Assembly: GCF_000196855.1 (NCBI RefSeq)
Contig: NC_014319.1
Location: 806,001 to 870,000 of the forward strand
Source: Leuconostoc gasicomitatum LMG 18811
Lineage (GTDB): Bacteria; Bacillota; Bacilli; Lactobacillales; Lactobacillaceae
DNA: 64,000 nt
Direction of reading: 5' to 3'
Under the pieces are notes generated by a model. The model had not been told where the DNA came from. It saw nothing but the letters and a program-made list of their open reading frames with translations, and did no database searches. Shown here piece after piece: positions 37,481 through 45,345 of this stretch. How positions within the stretch are numbered: position 1 is the stretch's first letter; each line of letters begins with the position of its first letter. The position numbers and the translations under genes were made by a program.

Positions 37481-38389
37481 TTACTTAGATGATGAAATGC
37501 CTGCAGTCATGTAACTGTTTAAAGCATTTTTGAGTTGAGAATCTTTGACATTGACGTTTTCCTTGCGTAAAATTTTACCAATGATAGTTTGAATTTTGGT
37601 TGTATTTTTTTGATCATTTAAGGATGTTGAGACAATTTTGTCTGATAACTTACTACGGACATTGTTTAAACTGGGCTTAGTCGTTGTCTTATTTAATTGA
37701 ATGACATAGAATCCACCGTTTGAACCGGTAATAGGAGAATCTGAATAGTCATTTGGCTTGCTTAATTTAAATGCAGCTTCTTGAACAGCTGAATCGACGC
37801 TTGTGCTTGTTGAGTCAAATGAAGGTAGTTGACCATTCTGTTTGGCATATGTTTTTTCAGTTGTGTATTTTTTATAAACCGTATTCCAACTATCACCAGA
37901 CTTCAATGCCTCAATGGCTTGTTTAGCAGAATTATCATCTTTAGCAGTTATCATGGAGATAGTGATATTTGGATGGTAGTCTTTATATGCCTGATTGATC
38001 TGCTTATCTGTCACTTTATAGTTCGCTTTGATGGCAGCATTCATGACTAAATTATTTTTGATGTTCGTTTTGAACTGATCCTCAGTTGCATTGTTTGATG
38101 CTAATACGCTTTTAAATGAATCACCATATTGTGCTTTTTGTGTATCATAAGCATTTTGAATGTCTGCCTTTGAAACGTTACCACCATATTGATTATCAAG
38201 AACTTTGTTAATCGTCATGTTGGCAAATTCTTGTTGGCCAGCTGATGATTTTTTGACATCATTGATAAACTGTTTTTCTGTAATTTTTCCTGAGTCAGAG
38301 GTCATCAATGTTTTTGATGAGTTTAAACTCAAAAATACAAGGCCCCCGATAAATATCACGGTAAGTAGACCCCAAATAAATTTACGCAT
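37481..38389 (-). CDS. prsA: PrsA-type extracytoplasmic foldase (parvulin PPIase) without lipobox
   Basis: 302 residues. N-terminal membrane segment (about 5-22), then chaperone part, then the parvulin PpiC domain (about 142-240: ITISMITAKDDNSAKQAIEALKSG ... GSNGGFYVIQL), and a C-terminal helical part. PrsA proteins are normally lipoproteins, yet this protein has no cysteine at all, so it cannot be lipid-anchored. It is either held by its N-terminal helix or released. It is expected to fold secreted proteins between membrane and wall. Confidence 0.85.
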   Translation of the reverse strand: MRKFIWGLLTVIFIGGLVFLSLNSSKTLMTSDSGKITEKQFINDVKKSSAGQQEFANMTINKVLDNQYGGNVSKADIQNAYDTQKAQYGDSFKSVLASNNATEDQFKTNIKNNLVMNAAIKANYKVTDKQINQAYKDYHPNITISMITAKDDNSAKQAIEALKSGDSWNTVYKKYTTEKTYAKQNGQLPSFDSTSTSVDSAVQEAAFKLSKPNDYSDSPITGSNGGFYVIQLNKTTTKPSLNNVRSKLSDKIVSTSLNDQKNTTKIQTIIGKILRKENVNVKDSQLKNALNSYMTAGISSSK

Positions 38390-38443
38390 GTTGTGTTTCC
38401 CTTTTCTGATTAGTATTTGAATAGTTTACCACAAAAAAAAATA

Positions 38444-38683
38444 TTACGCTTTAAACTTTGATAGTTCAGTATTGAGATGATCCATTGTTTTCTGAATACG
38501 GTCCAAATGTGGCTTATTCTTAAAATTCATTTTCTCGATATCGATTTGAACATCATCAAGAACAGTTTGTGTATCGATTAATTGCTTAGACAAAATTTGT
38601 TGTTGTGATTGTAATTTTTTTGTTAATGCGGCAATTGTTTTAATTTGTGCGATTAATTGTTTGAAATCATCAAAAAGCTTCAT
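38444..38683 (-). CDS. Small coiled-coil protein downstream of the HIT gene
   Basis: 79 residues (starts MKLFDDFKQLIAQIK). Almost entirely helical, with heptad-like Leu/Ile spacing, no signal peptide. A longer reading to 38920 exists but AAAGGA 5 bases before ATG 38683 decides the start. The gene begins 1 bp after the HIT stop codon, so they form an operon. In related bacteria a small YtxH-like gene occupies the same spot, but here no membrane segment is visible. Confidence 0.7.
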   Translation of the reverse strand: MKLFDDFKQLIAQIKTIAALTKKLQSQQQILSKQLIDTQTVLDDVQIDIEKMNFKNKPHLDRIQKTMDHLNTELSKFKA

Positions 38684-38684
38684 G

Positions 38685-39116
38685 TTAGTCCTTTCTAAAT
38701 TGTGCCGAAATGGCGTCAGCAATAGCTTGATATTTGTTTGCAGAAAAGTCTGCACTATGATCAATTGTTGGCGCAAGGGTAGAGGTAAGACCATCATCGT
38801 CATAACGAGGTATGAGATGCCAATGAGAGTATAGAACAGTTTGGCCTGCTGATGGACCATTATTAGATTGTATGTTGAGACCGCTGATTTTTGGATTGCT
38901 GTTTTTGATGGCGCGAGCAATCACAGGCAACTTTAAGAGGACTTTTTGAGCCATGGTTTCGTCATATCCAAAAATATCATCAACATGTTTTTTGGGTACA
39001 ACAAGTGTATGTCCGGGTGTTACCTGTGAAATGTCCAAAAATGCCAATACGTCGTCGTCTTCGTAGACTTTATAACAGGGTATTTCGCCAGCAATAATTT
39101 TATCAAAAATAGTCAT
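38685..39116 (-). CDS. hit: HIT family nucleotide-binding hydrolase
   Basis: 143 residues. It starts CIFDKII-like (TIFDKIIAGEIPCYKVYEDDDVLAFLDI) and has the HTLVVPKKHVDD strand. The histidine triad reads Y-S-H-W-H-L-I: the first His of HxHxHxx is Tyr, while the second and third are kept. The middle His is the nucleophile in the family, so activity may remain. Substrate unknown. It is divergent from ecsA, the usual hit-ecs neighbourhood of Bacilli. Confidence 0.88.
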   Translation of the reverse strand: MTIFDKIIAGEIPCYKVYEDDDVLAFLDISQVTPGHTLVVPKKHVDDIFGYDETMAQKVLLKLPVIARAIKNSNPKISGLNIQSNNGPSAGQTVLYSHWHLIPRYDDDGLTSTLAPTIDHSADFSANKYQAIADAISAQFRKD

Positions 39117-39171
39117 GTGTGAACCTCATTTCATTTTGTTACTTTCATTATACCAAATAACACATTATGCC

Positions 39172-39187
39172 TGTTATAATAGATTGT
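39172..39187 (+). promoter_or_regulatory. Extended -10 promoter abutting ecsA
   Basis: TGTTATAAT: TG, one base, then TATAAT (39175-39180). The ecsA ATG is at 39188, where transcription should start. No Shine-Dalgarno. Confidence 0.55.
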
Positions 39188-39928
39188 ATGGGATTAAAAA
39201 TAAAAAAAATATCCGGCGGCTATGTCGGTAACTCGGTTTTGAAAAATGTATCATTTGAAGTTGCTGATGGTGAAATTGTTGCCTTGATCGGTTTAAATGG
39301 TGCAGGAAAATCGACGACTATTAATCATATCATTGGTGAACTACACCCGCAGCAAGGAACAATTATGTTAAATGATGTTTATTTATCACAAGCACCTACT
39401 GCTTTTAAGTCTCAAATCGCTTACATTCCTGAGCAACCAATTTTGTACGATGAATTGACTTTGGAGGAACATTTACATTTAATGTTGTCAGCTCATATGA
39501 TCGATAATACTGTGACATGGTCACGTGCTTTTGAGTTACTCAAATTATTTCGTTTGGAAGATAAATTACATTGGTTACCTACGCATTTTTCAAAAGGTAT
39601 GCGTCAAAAGGTGATGTTAGTTGCTGCTTTCATGTTAGATGCGCCATTATTAATTGTCGATGAACCATTCTTAGGGTTGGATACATTAGCTCAAAAAGAT
39701 GTTGTTCGCTTGATACGGGAGCAAGCAAAAAAGGGTAATAGCGTGCTAATGACAACACATTTATTGGCTTCTGCTGCAAAATTTGTTGATAAATTCATTG
39801 TACTGCATGAAGGCACTGTTCAATTTATTGGGACACCTCTAGCACTGGCAGATGCGCATGGGTTGACATTGGATAATCTAGATGATTTTTTTGACTTAAT
39901 GCATGAGACTATAAATGATGAAAATTAA
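39188..39928 (+). CDS. ecsA: ABC transporter ATP-binding protein EcsA
   Basis: 246 residues. Walker A GLNGAGKST near residue 37, signature FSKGMRQKV near residue 137, Walker B LLIVDEPFLGLD, and the switch His in TTHLLASA. EcsAB affects regulated intramembrane proteolysis, secretion and competence in Bacillus; the substrate is not certain. ATG 39188 is preferred over an in-frame ATG at 39167 because the latter lies upstream of the apparent -10. The transcript would be leaderless. ecsB overlaps its end. Confidence 0.9.
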   Translation: MGLKIKKISGGYVGNSVLKNVSFEVADGEIVALIGLNGAGKSTTINHIIGELHPQQGTIMLNDVYLSQAPTAFKSQIAYIPEQPILYDELTLEEHLHLMLSAHMIDNTVTWSRAFELLKLFRLEDKLHWLPTHFSKGMRQKVMLVAAFMLDAPLLIVDEPFLGLDTLAQKDVVRLIREQAKKGNSVLMTTHLLASAAKFVDKFIVLHEGTVQFIGTPLALADAHGLTLDNLDDFFDLMHETINDEN

Positions 39929-41177
39929 TGACTTATTTGTGCAGCGTTTTGTGCGTGCACAAAATATTAATATTAAATATTTAAAATTACTCTTTAACGA
40001 TCATTTCGTTGTCTTTCTTTTGATTGCTTTTGGCGCTAGTGTTTTGGGTTATCGACAATTAATTTTGTCCCCACAGCTTACATTAATCTGGCAATCAGCA
40101 TGGTGGCAATTATTTGATGTGCTGTGGTTAATCATTGGGTTACAGATGGGAACATTAGTAACTTATTTTAAACCAGCAGATCGTCTTTACTTATTGAGTA
40201 ATGATTATTTTATTGCAAAAAGTTACATGAAGCGCAGTATTGAGGTTAGTACAGTATTTGCTTCAGTGTGGCAAGTAATATTTGTGATTTTATTGGTACC
40301 TGTATTCTGGCAAACTCATGTTTTTTCATTCTGGCGTGTAGGCACCTTATTATTATTTACGTTGAGTTATAAATTGTTATTGTTGCTATTATTACGCGAT
40401 AGTCTGTTTTTAAAACCACGTGTTAATCTGTTGAAATACCACAGCAGAATTAAGTATGTACTGTTTAATGTCATCGTGCCTGGAACAATAATGACACTTA
40501 TTTTGCAATTGCCATCAGAATCTATTTGGATATTTGCTTGTTCATGGCTTATTGTAGCCAGTGTATGCGGCTACTTTTTTTATATCGACGACAAAAAAGC
40601 GGGACAATTAGCGCTTGATTGGACAAAAATAGTATCACAAGCAATAGAACATGAACAACGCGTGTTACATTTTTATGCCACTTTTGCTGAAGTACCACAC
40701 CAATCAAGGACTATTAAGCGTCGAAAATATCTTGACTTTATGATCCGAAAATTGACAAAACAGCACCAGGTCATGTATCGTTTATATCTCATACGTTTAA
40801 TACGAGATACTGAGGTGTTACCATTACTAGTGCGGTTAGAATTGGTTGGCGCTGTTGTTATGTATGCTTTACTGCGTGCCCCTATTTGGCTCATTGCCAC
40901 AATTGCTGCAATGACAATGTATCTCATCATTTTTCAAATGATACCAATCTATTCAAATACTAAACAAAAATTGTGGACACAATTGTTACCAATAGACGAA
41001 AAAGCAAAACAAAAATCGTTTCAACAACTTGCAAAACAAGTGATGTTTATGACGACAATTTTATTGGCAATGGTTAGTTTGTCACATGGATGGTTGACCG
41101 CAATTGTCGTCATAATTGTTATGTATGCTATTGGCATTTTCTTAAACAAACAATATATTCCTAAAAAAATAAAATAA
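39915..41177 (+). CDS. ecsB: ABC transporter permease EcsB
   Basis: About 419 residues (two adjacent ATGs, 39915 and 39918). Polytopic membrane protein with helix pairs near residues 28-45, 60-80, 110-150, 175-215, 300-340 and 365-410, separated by a basic cytoplasmic loop. Matches EcsB in length and context. It overlaps ecsA by 14 bp. Confidence 0.88.
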   Translation: MMKINDLFVQRFVRAQNINIKYLKLLFNDHFVVFLLIAFGASVLGYRQLILSPQLTLIWQSAWWQLFDVLWLIIGLQMGTLVTYFKPADRLYLLSNDYFIAKSYMKRSIEVSTVFASVWQVIFVILLVPVFWQTHVFSFWRVGTLLLFTLSYKLLLLLLLRDSLFLKPRVNLLKYHSRIKYVLFNVIVPGTIMTLILQLPSESIWIFACSWLIVASVCGYFFYIDDKKAGQLALDWTKIVSQAIEHEQRVLHFYATFAEVPHQSRTIKRRKYLDFMIRKLTKQHQVMYRLYLIRLIRDTEVLPLLVRLELVGAVVMYALLRAPIWLIATIAAMTMYLIIFQMIPIYSNTKQKLWTQLLPIDEKAKQKSFQQLAKQVMFMTTILLAMVSLSHGWLTAIVVIIVMYAIGIFLNKQYIPKKIK

Positions 41178-41191
41178 ATAACAGAAAGTAA

Positions 41192-41228
41192 ACGTGTGGC
41201 AGTGGGGTCGGTGTTAACTGCCACGCGT
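41192..41228 (+). promoter_or_regulatory. GC-rich hairpin upstream of trmB
   Basis: ACGTGTGGCAGT pairs with ACTGCCACGCGT (one G.U) around a 13-base loop. It ends 11 bases before the trmB ATG with no T-run, so it could terminate ecs mRNA poorly, protect mRNA ends or control access to trmB. Confidence 0.5.
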
Positions 41229-41239
41229 AGAGAAATAAT

Positions 41240-41899
41240 ATGCATCTTAGAGCAAAACCTTGGGCATCTGCTTGGTTAACAGCGCATTCTGACATTGTCA
41301 TTGATCAAAAACAGGCAACAGAACAGATTGGCAAATGGCAAATGTTATTTGATCAAAAAAACCCAATTCACATTGAAATTGGTTCTGGAAAAGGACAATT
41401 TATTCTTGGTATGGCACTAGCACATCCAGAAATAAATTATATTGGTATGGAGATTCAAGAGACAGCAATAGCTATTGCTGCACGTAAAAGTTTTGAACAG
41501 GTTGGAAAACTGCCGAACTTGCGCTATATTTATGGCAATGGTAATGGTGTGGAAACGTACTTTGAAAAGGCTGAAGTTGCCAAATTATATCTTAATTTTT
41601 CTGATCCATGGCCGAAAACTCGTCACGAATCACGTCGATTAACCTACAAATCTTTTTTAAAGTCATATGAGGCTATTTTACCTGAAAAAGGCGAAGTAGA
41701 ATTTAAAACTGATAACCGTCATTTATTTGAATACTCGATGGTCAGTTTCGTGAATTATGGTATGCGATGGTCAACGAATGACTATTCTTTAGATTTACAT
41801 CAAGATGATGAAAAAGTTTTAGGTAATATAGAAACAGAGTATGAACAGAAGTTTATGGCTAAAGGTCAACCTATTTATAAGATAAAGGCTCACTTCTAG
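41240..41899 (+). CDS. trmB: tRNA (guanine-N7-)-methyltransferase
   Basis: 219 residues. It makes m7G46 in tRNA. SAM motif IEIGSGKGQFILGMA near residue 49, then IGMEIQE, and the family signature LNFSDPWPKTRHESRRLT near residue 116. A weak ribosome site (AGAGA). The last 56 bp of the gene are an attachment site for prophages: two further copies lie at 50172 and 53717. Confidence 0.95.
   Translation: MHLRAKPWASAWLTAHSDIVIDQKQATEQIGKWQMLFDQKNPIHIEIGSGKGQFILGMALAHPEINYIGMEIQETAIAIAARKSFEQVGKLPNLRYIYGNGNGVETYFEKAEVAKLYLNFSDPWPKTRHESRRLTYKSFLKSYEAILPEKGEVEFKTDNRHLFEYSMVSFVNYGMRWSTNDYSLDLHQDDEKVLGNIETEYEQKFMAKGQPIYKIKAHF
41840..41895 (+). repeat. Prophage attachment repeat, copy 1 (attL, within trmB)
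   Basis: 56 bp at the end of trmB, identical to 50172-50227 and similar to 53717-53777. Similarity to copy 2 goes on, less exactly, for about 45 bp past the trmB stop. An integrase remnant lies right beside it. Confidence 0.85.
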
Positions 41900-41931
41900 A
41901 GCGACAAGAATTACAGGATATTATATAAACA

Positions 41932-41962
41932 AAAAACAACGTCTAATTTAGGCGTTGTTTTT
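41932..41962. terminator. Terminator after trmB
   Basis: AAAAACAACG pairs with CGTTGTTTTT around an 11-base loop. It overlaps the 3' end of the integrase remnant on the other strand. Confidence 0.75.
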
Positions 41963-42346
41963 GCTTTCTGGGGACATTTGGGGACTTGAAGATAAAAACT
42001 TTAAAGCCATTGTACTTTGTTCTGTCTCTTTCTCTTTTAACATGTGGGCATAAACGTCTAATGTTATACGCGTATTCTTATGACCTAAGCGCTTGGAAAC
42101 ATAATCAATAGAAACATCGTTGTATAGTAGAAAACTAGCGTGAGAGTGCCTTAAATCGTGAAATCTAAGGTGTGGTATATCAAGAGCATCTATAATATCT
42201 TTTAACCGTCTGCTAAATTGTCTGTTGTAATAGTGAGAATATAAAGGGAGGTAGTCAGAATTGTCGTGTAGTAATTTCGAAAACTGCTCTGTGATAGCTA
42301 TAATTCTATGCGATTGCATGTTTTTAGTTTCTGTCAATTTTTGCAC
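41948..42346 (-). pseudogene. int: Phage tyrosine integrase, C-terminal remnant
   Basis: About 132 residues (the frame is open, without a good start, to about 42427). Catalytic-domain motifs HDLRHSHASFLLY (63-75), KRLGHKNTRITLDVY with the nucleophile Tyr99. The N-terminal arm- and core-binding domains and the first catalytic Arg are missing (a full integrase is about 370-390 residues). Its 3' end faces the trmB attachment site, as in functional elements. It is presumably inactive. Confidence 0.85.
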
Positions 42347-42578
42347 GGCTATAGAATAAGATTTTGTGATGCGGTTTGTTTTCAGTGTAATATTTATTGT
42401 ACTAATAAGGATTCTAATAGGTCAGGTGACAGTATCGATGATCAGTAAACATTGCTCTGATTATGTAATTACATGGCGATGTTTAAGACATATTGTAATT
42501 AATATGAACTGGTAGAACAATAAAGCGACATAAATGACGGTTATCCGTCGTACATAATATTAAGGAGCCAGACGAAAA

Positions 42579-42992
42579 ATGCAGTTACTACCTGATATAA
42601 ATGAAGCAGCAACGATTAGAGATGTCCGTCAGTTTTTCGAAGTGGAGGTGGAACGGATTGCCAGAATAGCTCATGAAGATATGGGTGGTTTAAAGTCACC
42701 AACTATGTCAGATATGCCACGGTCAGAAACATTTGGTAATTCAGTTGAAACTCGGTTGAATAAGCAAATCGAGGCACGTATGTTGTTTGATAAGATAAAA
42801 ACTGCAATTAGTTTCATCAAATATCCCTACCGTCAGATACTCGAGACAAGGTATATTGATGGCATGAATTGGTTGGATATGGGGAGTCAGTTTCAATACT
42901 CGTCTAGACAATTAATGCGCAAGCGCGATCTAGCCTTTTTGTATTTTGCCGATACTTTTGAAGAGGTGCATGATTTTCATATTTACCAGTAG
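42579..42992 (+). CDS. ArpU/RinA-like phage late-gene regulator
   Basis: 137 residues. Pattern as in ArpU-type regulators found before terminase genes: PDINEAATIRDVRQFF at the start, a SETFGNSVETRLNKQ segment, and a C-terminal helix-turn-helix region (YRQILETRYIDGMNWLDMG, then FQYSSRQLMRKRDLAFLYFAD). AAGGAG lies 11 bases before ATG. A decayed copy of the same gene lies at 51838-52126 in the second element. Confidence 0.7.
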   Translation: MQLLPDINEAATIRDVRQFFEVEVERIARIAHEDMGGLKSPTMSDMPRSETFGNSVETRLNKQIEARMLFDKIKTAISFIKYPYRQILETRYIDGMNWLDMGSQFQYSSRQLMRKRDLAFLYFADTFEEVHDFHIYQ

Positions 42993-43304
42993 CTGAAAAT
43001 GTCGCACGCGTGTCTGTTGAATGGTGGTATATTGGTATTATCGAATGATTACGAAGAGCACATCTTGCACGCACATTTTGGTTCTATATTAGATATTCAC
43101 ATGAGCAAGTAGCATACTTGATGTTCAGAGTATTTGGCTAAGGTTTAGAGTTCGATATGCTGCTTGCAAAGAATAAATAGCATTTTCAATACATGATAAG
43201 TCATATCCTTGTATCTGTTTTATATTAATTTAAAACTATTCTTGCATTATCCTTAAAATTGTTGTTAAATCTTAATAAGTAGATTAGAAAGAGAATAATG
43301 ATAA
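42993..43304. other. Intergenic region between the ArpU-like gene and kwaB-like gene
   Basis: No ORF seen. The first 70 bases resemble the sequence after the decayed ArpU copy at 52127 (shared pieces CTGAAAATGT and CGTGTCTGTTG), and the similarity then ends, which places the left border of the cargo here. Confidence 0.4.
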
Positions 43305-44282
43305 ATGGAAGAAAAAGAGATTACGAGTGATACAGTTTTAACGGACGTAAAAACTGTGGCAACAATGTTGAAAAAAGCAGGTGCAGACGTTAGATTATAC
43401 CTTTTATGGAAAAATAAAAAAGAAACAATGTTTAGTTATGCTGAAACAAGTAAAGAGATTAAGGACTCGTTTAAAAAAAGGTGGATGAACGATTATAATG
43501 ATGATAAAAATCAAGAAATTACTCAGTTTAATGTAGGCATGGAAAAAACGGATCATTTGATGTTTTGCAGTTCTGAAGAATTTCCTTTGATGAAAAAACA
43601 TGTTGAAAAAACCAATACAGAAAATGATCCTAAACAATTTGTTGAAGATTTGTCTACTATTAGACCAAAATTAAATCTTGTAAGAGGTTACTGTGCACAT
43701 ATTTATACTGATGAAGAAAACTTGTATCTTTTTGGTAGCACTAATACTTTCAATAGCCTAACTAAATCGCGAGGGTTTGGATTGATTGGAAATGTTGGAG
43801 ACAAAGAAATCACTAAATTATCGGATGATGATTTGATAATTGGATTCAATCCAAAAACTACTTGCTATATACACAATAGTGTTTGTGTAATAAAAAATAA
43901 AAAAGGATTTGAAGACTTATTTGGATTATTAGAAGAATATAAAAAGTTGGCAGAAGAAACAATAAAATTATTTTCGAACTATCCGGAATTTTATCAAGGA
44001 ATCGAAAATTTCGAAGACGACCTGAATAGAAGACCTATCTTATATAGGTCAGTAGTTAATTTTGGAAAAAAAACTGGTATCATAGAAAGCGTTTCACAGC
44101 ACTTGGATGAAATTAAGATGATTAAAGAAAACGATGCCTTTAAAGCGAAGTATAAAGATTTAAAAATAAATGACAAGGGAATAGTTTATACTAGAAGTTC
44201 ACTTCCATTATTTTTATCTTTACTTAATGAAGAGCCGGTTAAATCCATAATTACAGGAAATGAATTTTTTGCAGAACACTAA
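43305..44282 (+). CDS. Kiwa KwaB-like (DUF4868) anti-phage protein
   Basis: 325 residues, soluble. Features matching my memory of the DUF4868/KwaB family: FNVGMEKTDHLMFCSSEEFPLM (75-96), DLSTIRPKLNLVRGYCAHIY (115-134), LFGSTNTFNSLTKSRGFGL (142-160), LIIGFNPKTTCYIH (177-190), and the C-terminal VYTRSSLPLFLSLLNEEP then SIITGNEFF (294-322). E. coli KwaB is about 315 residues. It is followed after 21 bp by a membrane protein of KwaA size. In Kiwa, KwaB acts with membrane KwaA against phage. Family membership is by pattern, not by search. A+T content is high, like other cargo. AGAAAGAG is the likely ribosome site. Confidence 0.7.
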   Translation: MEEKEITSDTVLTDVKTVATMLKKAGADVRLYLLWKNKKETMFSYAETSKEIKDSFKKRWMNDYNDDKNQEITQFNVGMEKTDHLMFCSSEEFPLMKKHVEKTNTENDPKQFVEDLSTIRPKLNLVRGYCAHIYTDEENLYLFGSTNTFNSLTKSRGFGLIGNVGDKEITKLSDDDLIIGFNPKTTCYIHNSVCVIKNKKGFEDLFGLLEEYKKLAEETIKLFSNYPEFYQGIENFEDDLNRRPILYRSVVNFGKKTGIIESVSQHLDEIKMIKENDAFKAKYKDLKINDKGIVYTRSSLPLFLSLLNEEPVKSIITGNEFFAEH

Positions 44283-44303
44283 TATCCTGACAAAGGTGGG
44301 CAC

Positions 44304-44894
44304 ATGATAAAAATACAATTATTCTTGATATCATATATTCCTTTATATGGGTTAGTATATTTGCAATTAGTAGCTGATAAATATTTTCAATATCAAAAAA
44401 ATTTTAAGTCAAATAAAATCTTAAATAACGTTCTTCTGATTATAAATGAAAATGCTGTTTTTGGATATTATATCCTAGCTCTTATTTTATTTCCTTTGCT
44501 ATTTTTCATTATATACCTTGGTTATAGAATTAAAAAAGATAAGGGATCTGATCAACTTATAAATCGAATAAAAAAATCAGATGACAACATTATTAGTTAT
44601 TTGATGACTTATGTGATTCCTTTTTTGACGGCCGGAATAAACGTTAGCGCTCCAATAGTAACAAATTTTGTATTGTTTCTTATAATAATGATCATTTACA
44701 TTCGAATGGATTTAGTATATCTTAATCCTACCCTGATATTGGTAGGGTACAATATTTATATAGATAGTAATGATGATATGAAATACCTTACACGAAATTC
44801 ATCGCAAGCAATACAAACCTCAAGGCAAAATCATGAAAAATTAAAAGTTACCAGAATTACTGATAGTTTTTCGTACATCGCAAAAAGAAAATAA
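44304..44894 (+). CDS. Kiwa KwaA-like membrane protein
   Basis: 196 residues with four or five hydrophobic helices (about 6-25, 53-74, 96-112, 117-135 and possibly 138-152) and a polar C-terminal tail. The tail-proximal segment MDLVYLNPTLILVGYNIY is the best conserved-looking part. E. coli KwaA is about 198 residues and four-helical. GGTGGG lies about 5 bases upstream, and the gap to the kwaB-like gene is 21 bp. Known Kiwa operons run kwaA then kwaB; here the order is the reverse. A terminator follows directly. Confidence 0.65.
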   Translation: MIKIQLFLISYIPLYGLVYLQLVADKYFQYQKNFKSNKILNNVLLIINENAVFGYYILALILFPLLFFIIYLGYRIKKDKGSDQLINRIKKSDDNIISYLMTYVIPFLTAGINVSAPIVTNFVLFLIIMIIYIRMDLVYLNPTLILVGYNIYIDSNDDMKYLTRNSSQAIQTSRQNHEKLKVTRITDSFSYIAKRK

Positions 44895-44900
44895 ACTGCA

Positions 44901-44929
44901 CGTTAGTTTAAATCTAACGGCGGTTTTTT
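44901..44929 (+). terminator. Terminator of the Kiwa-like unit
   Basis: CGTTAG, loop of seven, CTAACG, then GCGG and six Ts. About 45 bases here match the terminator region after the HdeD-like gene at 53224-53270. Confidence 0.75.
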
Positions 44930-45005
44930 AGTACATAAAAATAAGTGGTCAAATTTGGGAACTTGAAACAACTACGCAGGTTGGACCTTTTGCATGGAGC
45001 GAATT

Positions 45006-45204
45006 ATGAATGATGAAGAACTAATACGAGAGCAACGGAAACGCAATAGGCACATACGCGATGCCACAGATACCAATACATGCAGATGAGGTCAAGCGTG
45101 AGAGTGTTGCAAGGCATGCAAGAGCACGTGTGCAGATTAGAGCGGAAGTCGTTGATAACCGCAATATTGATTATAAGAGCCACATGGCGTGGTTAAGGAG
45201 ATAA
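45006..45204 (+). pseudogene. Frameshifted small phage gene remnant
   Basis: One frame opens at ATG 45006 (MNDEELIREQRKRNRHIRDA) and stops at about 45089; another opens at 45061 (MPQIPIHADEVKRESVARHA) and runs to 45204 (47 aa). The two halves look like one Arg/Glu-rich phage protein of about 65 residues broken by a frameshift. No function known. Confidence 0.45.
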
Positions 45205-45345
45205 ATAATTAACTAGTGTTAATTATGGTTGAAAGAATGTAGTATTTTTAATCATTTCATTATACAGCGATCCCTATTTCAATTTCATTCGTGTATAATA
45301 TCTCGTGGAGATGAATTTTAATAAATAATAGGGAGTACTACATTC

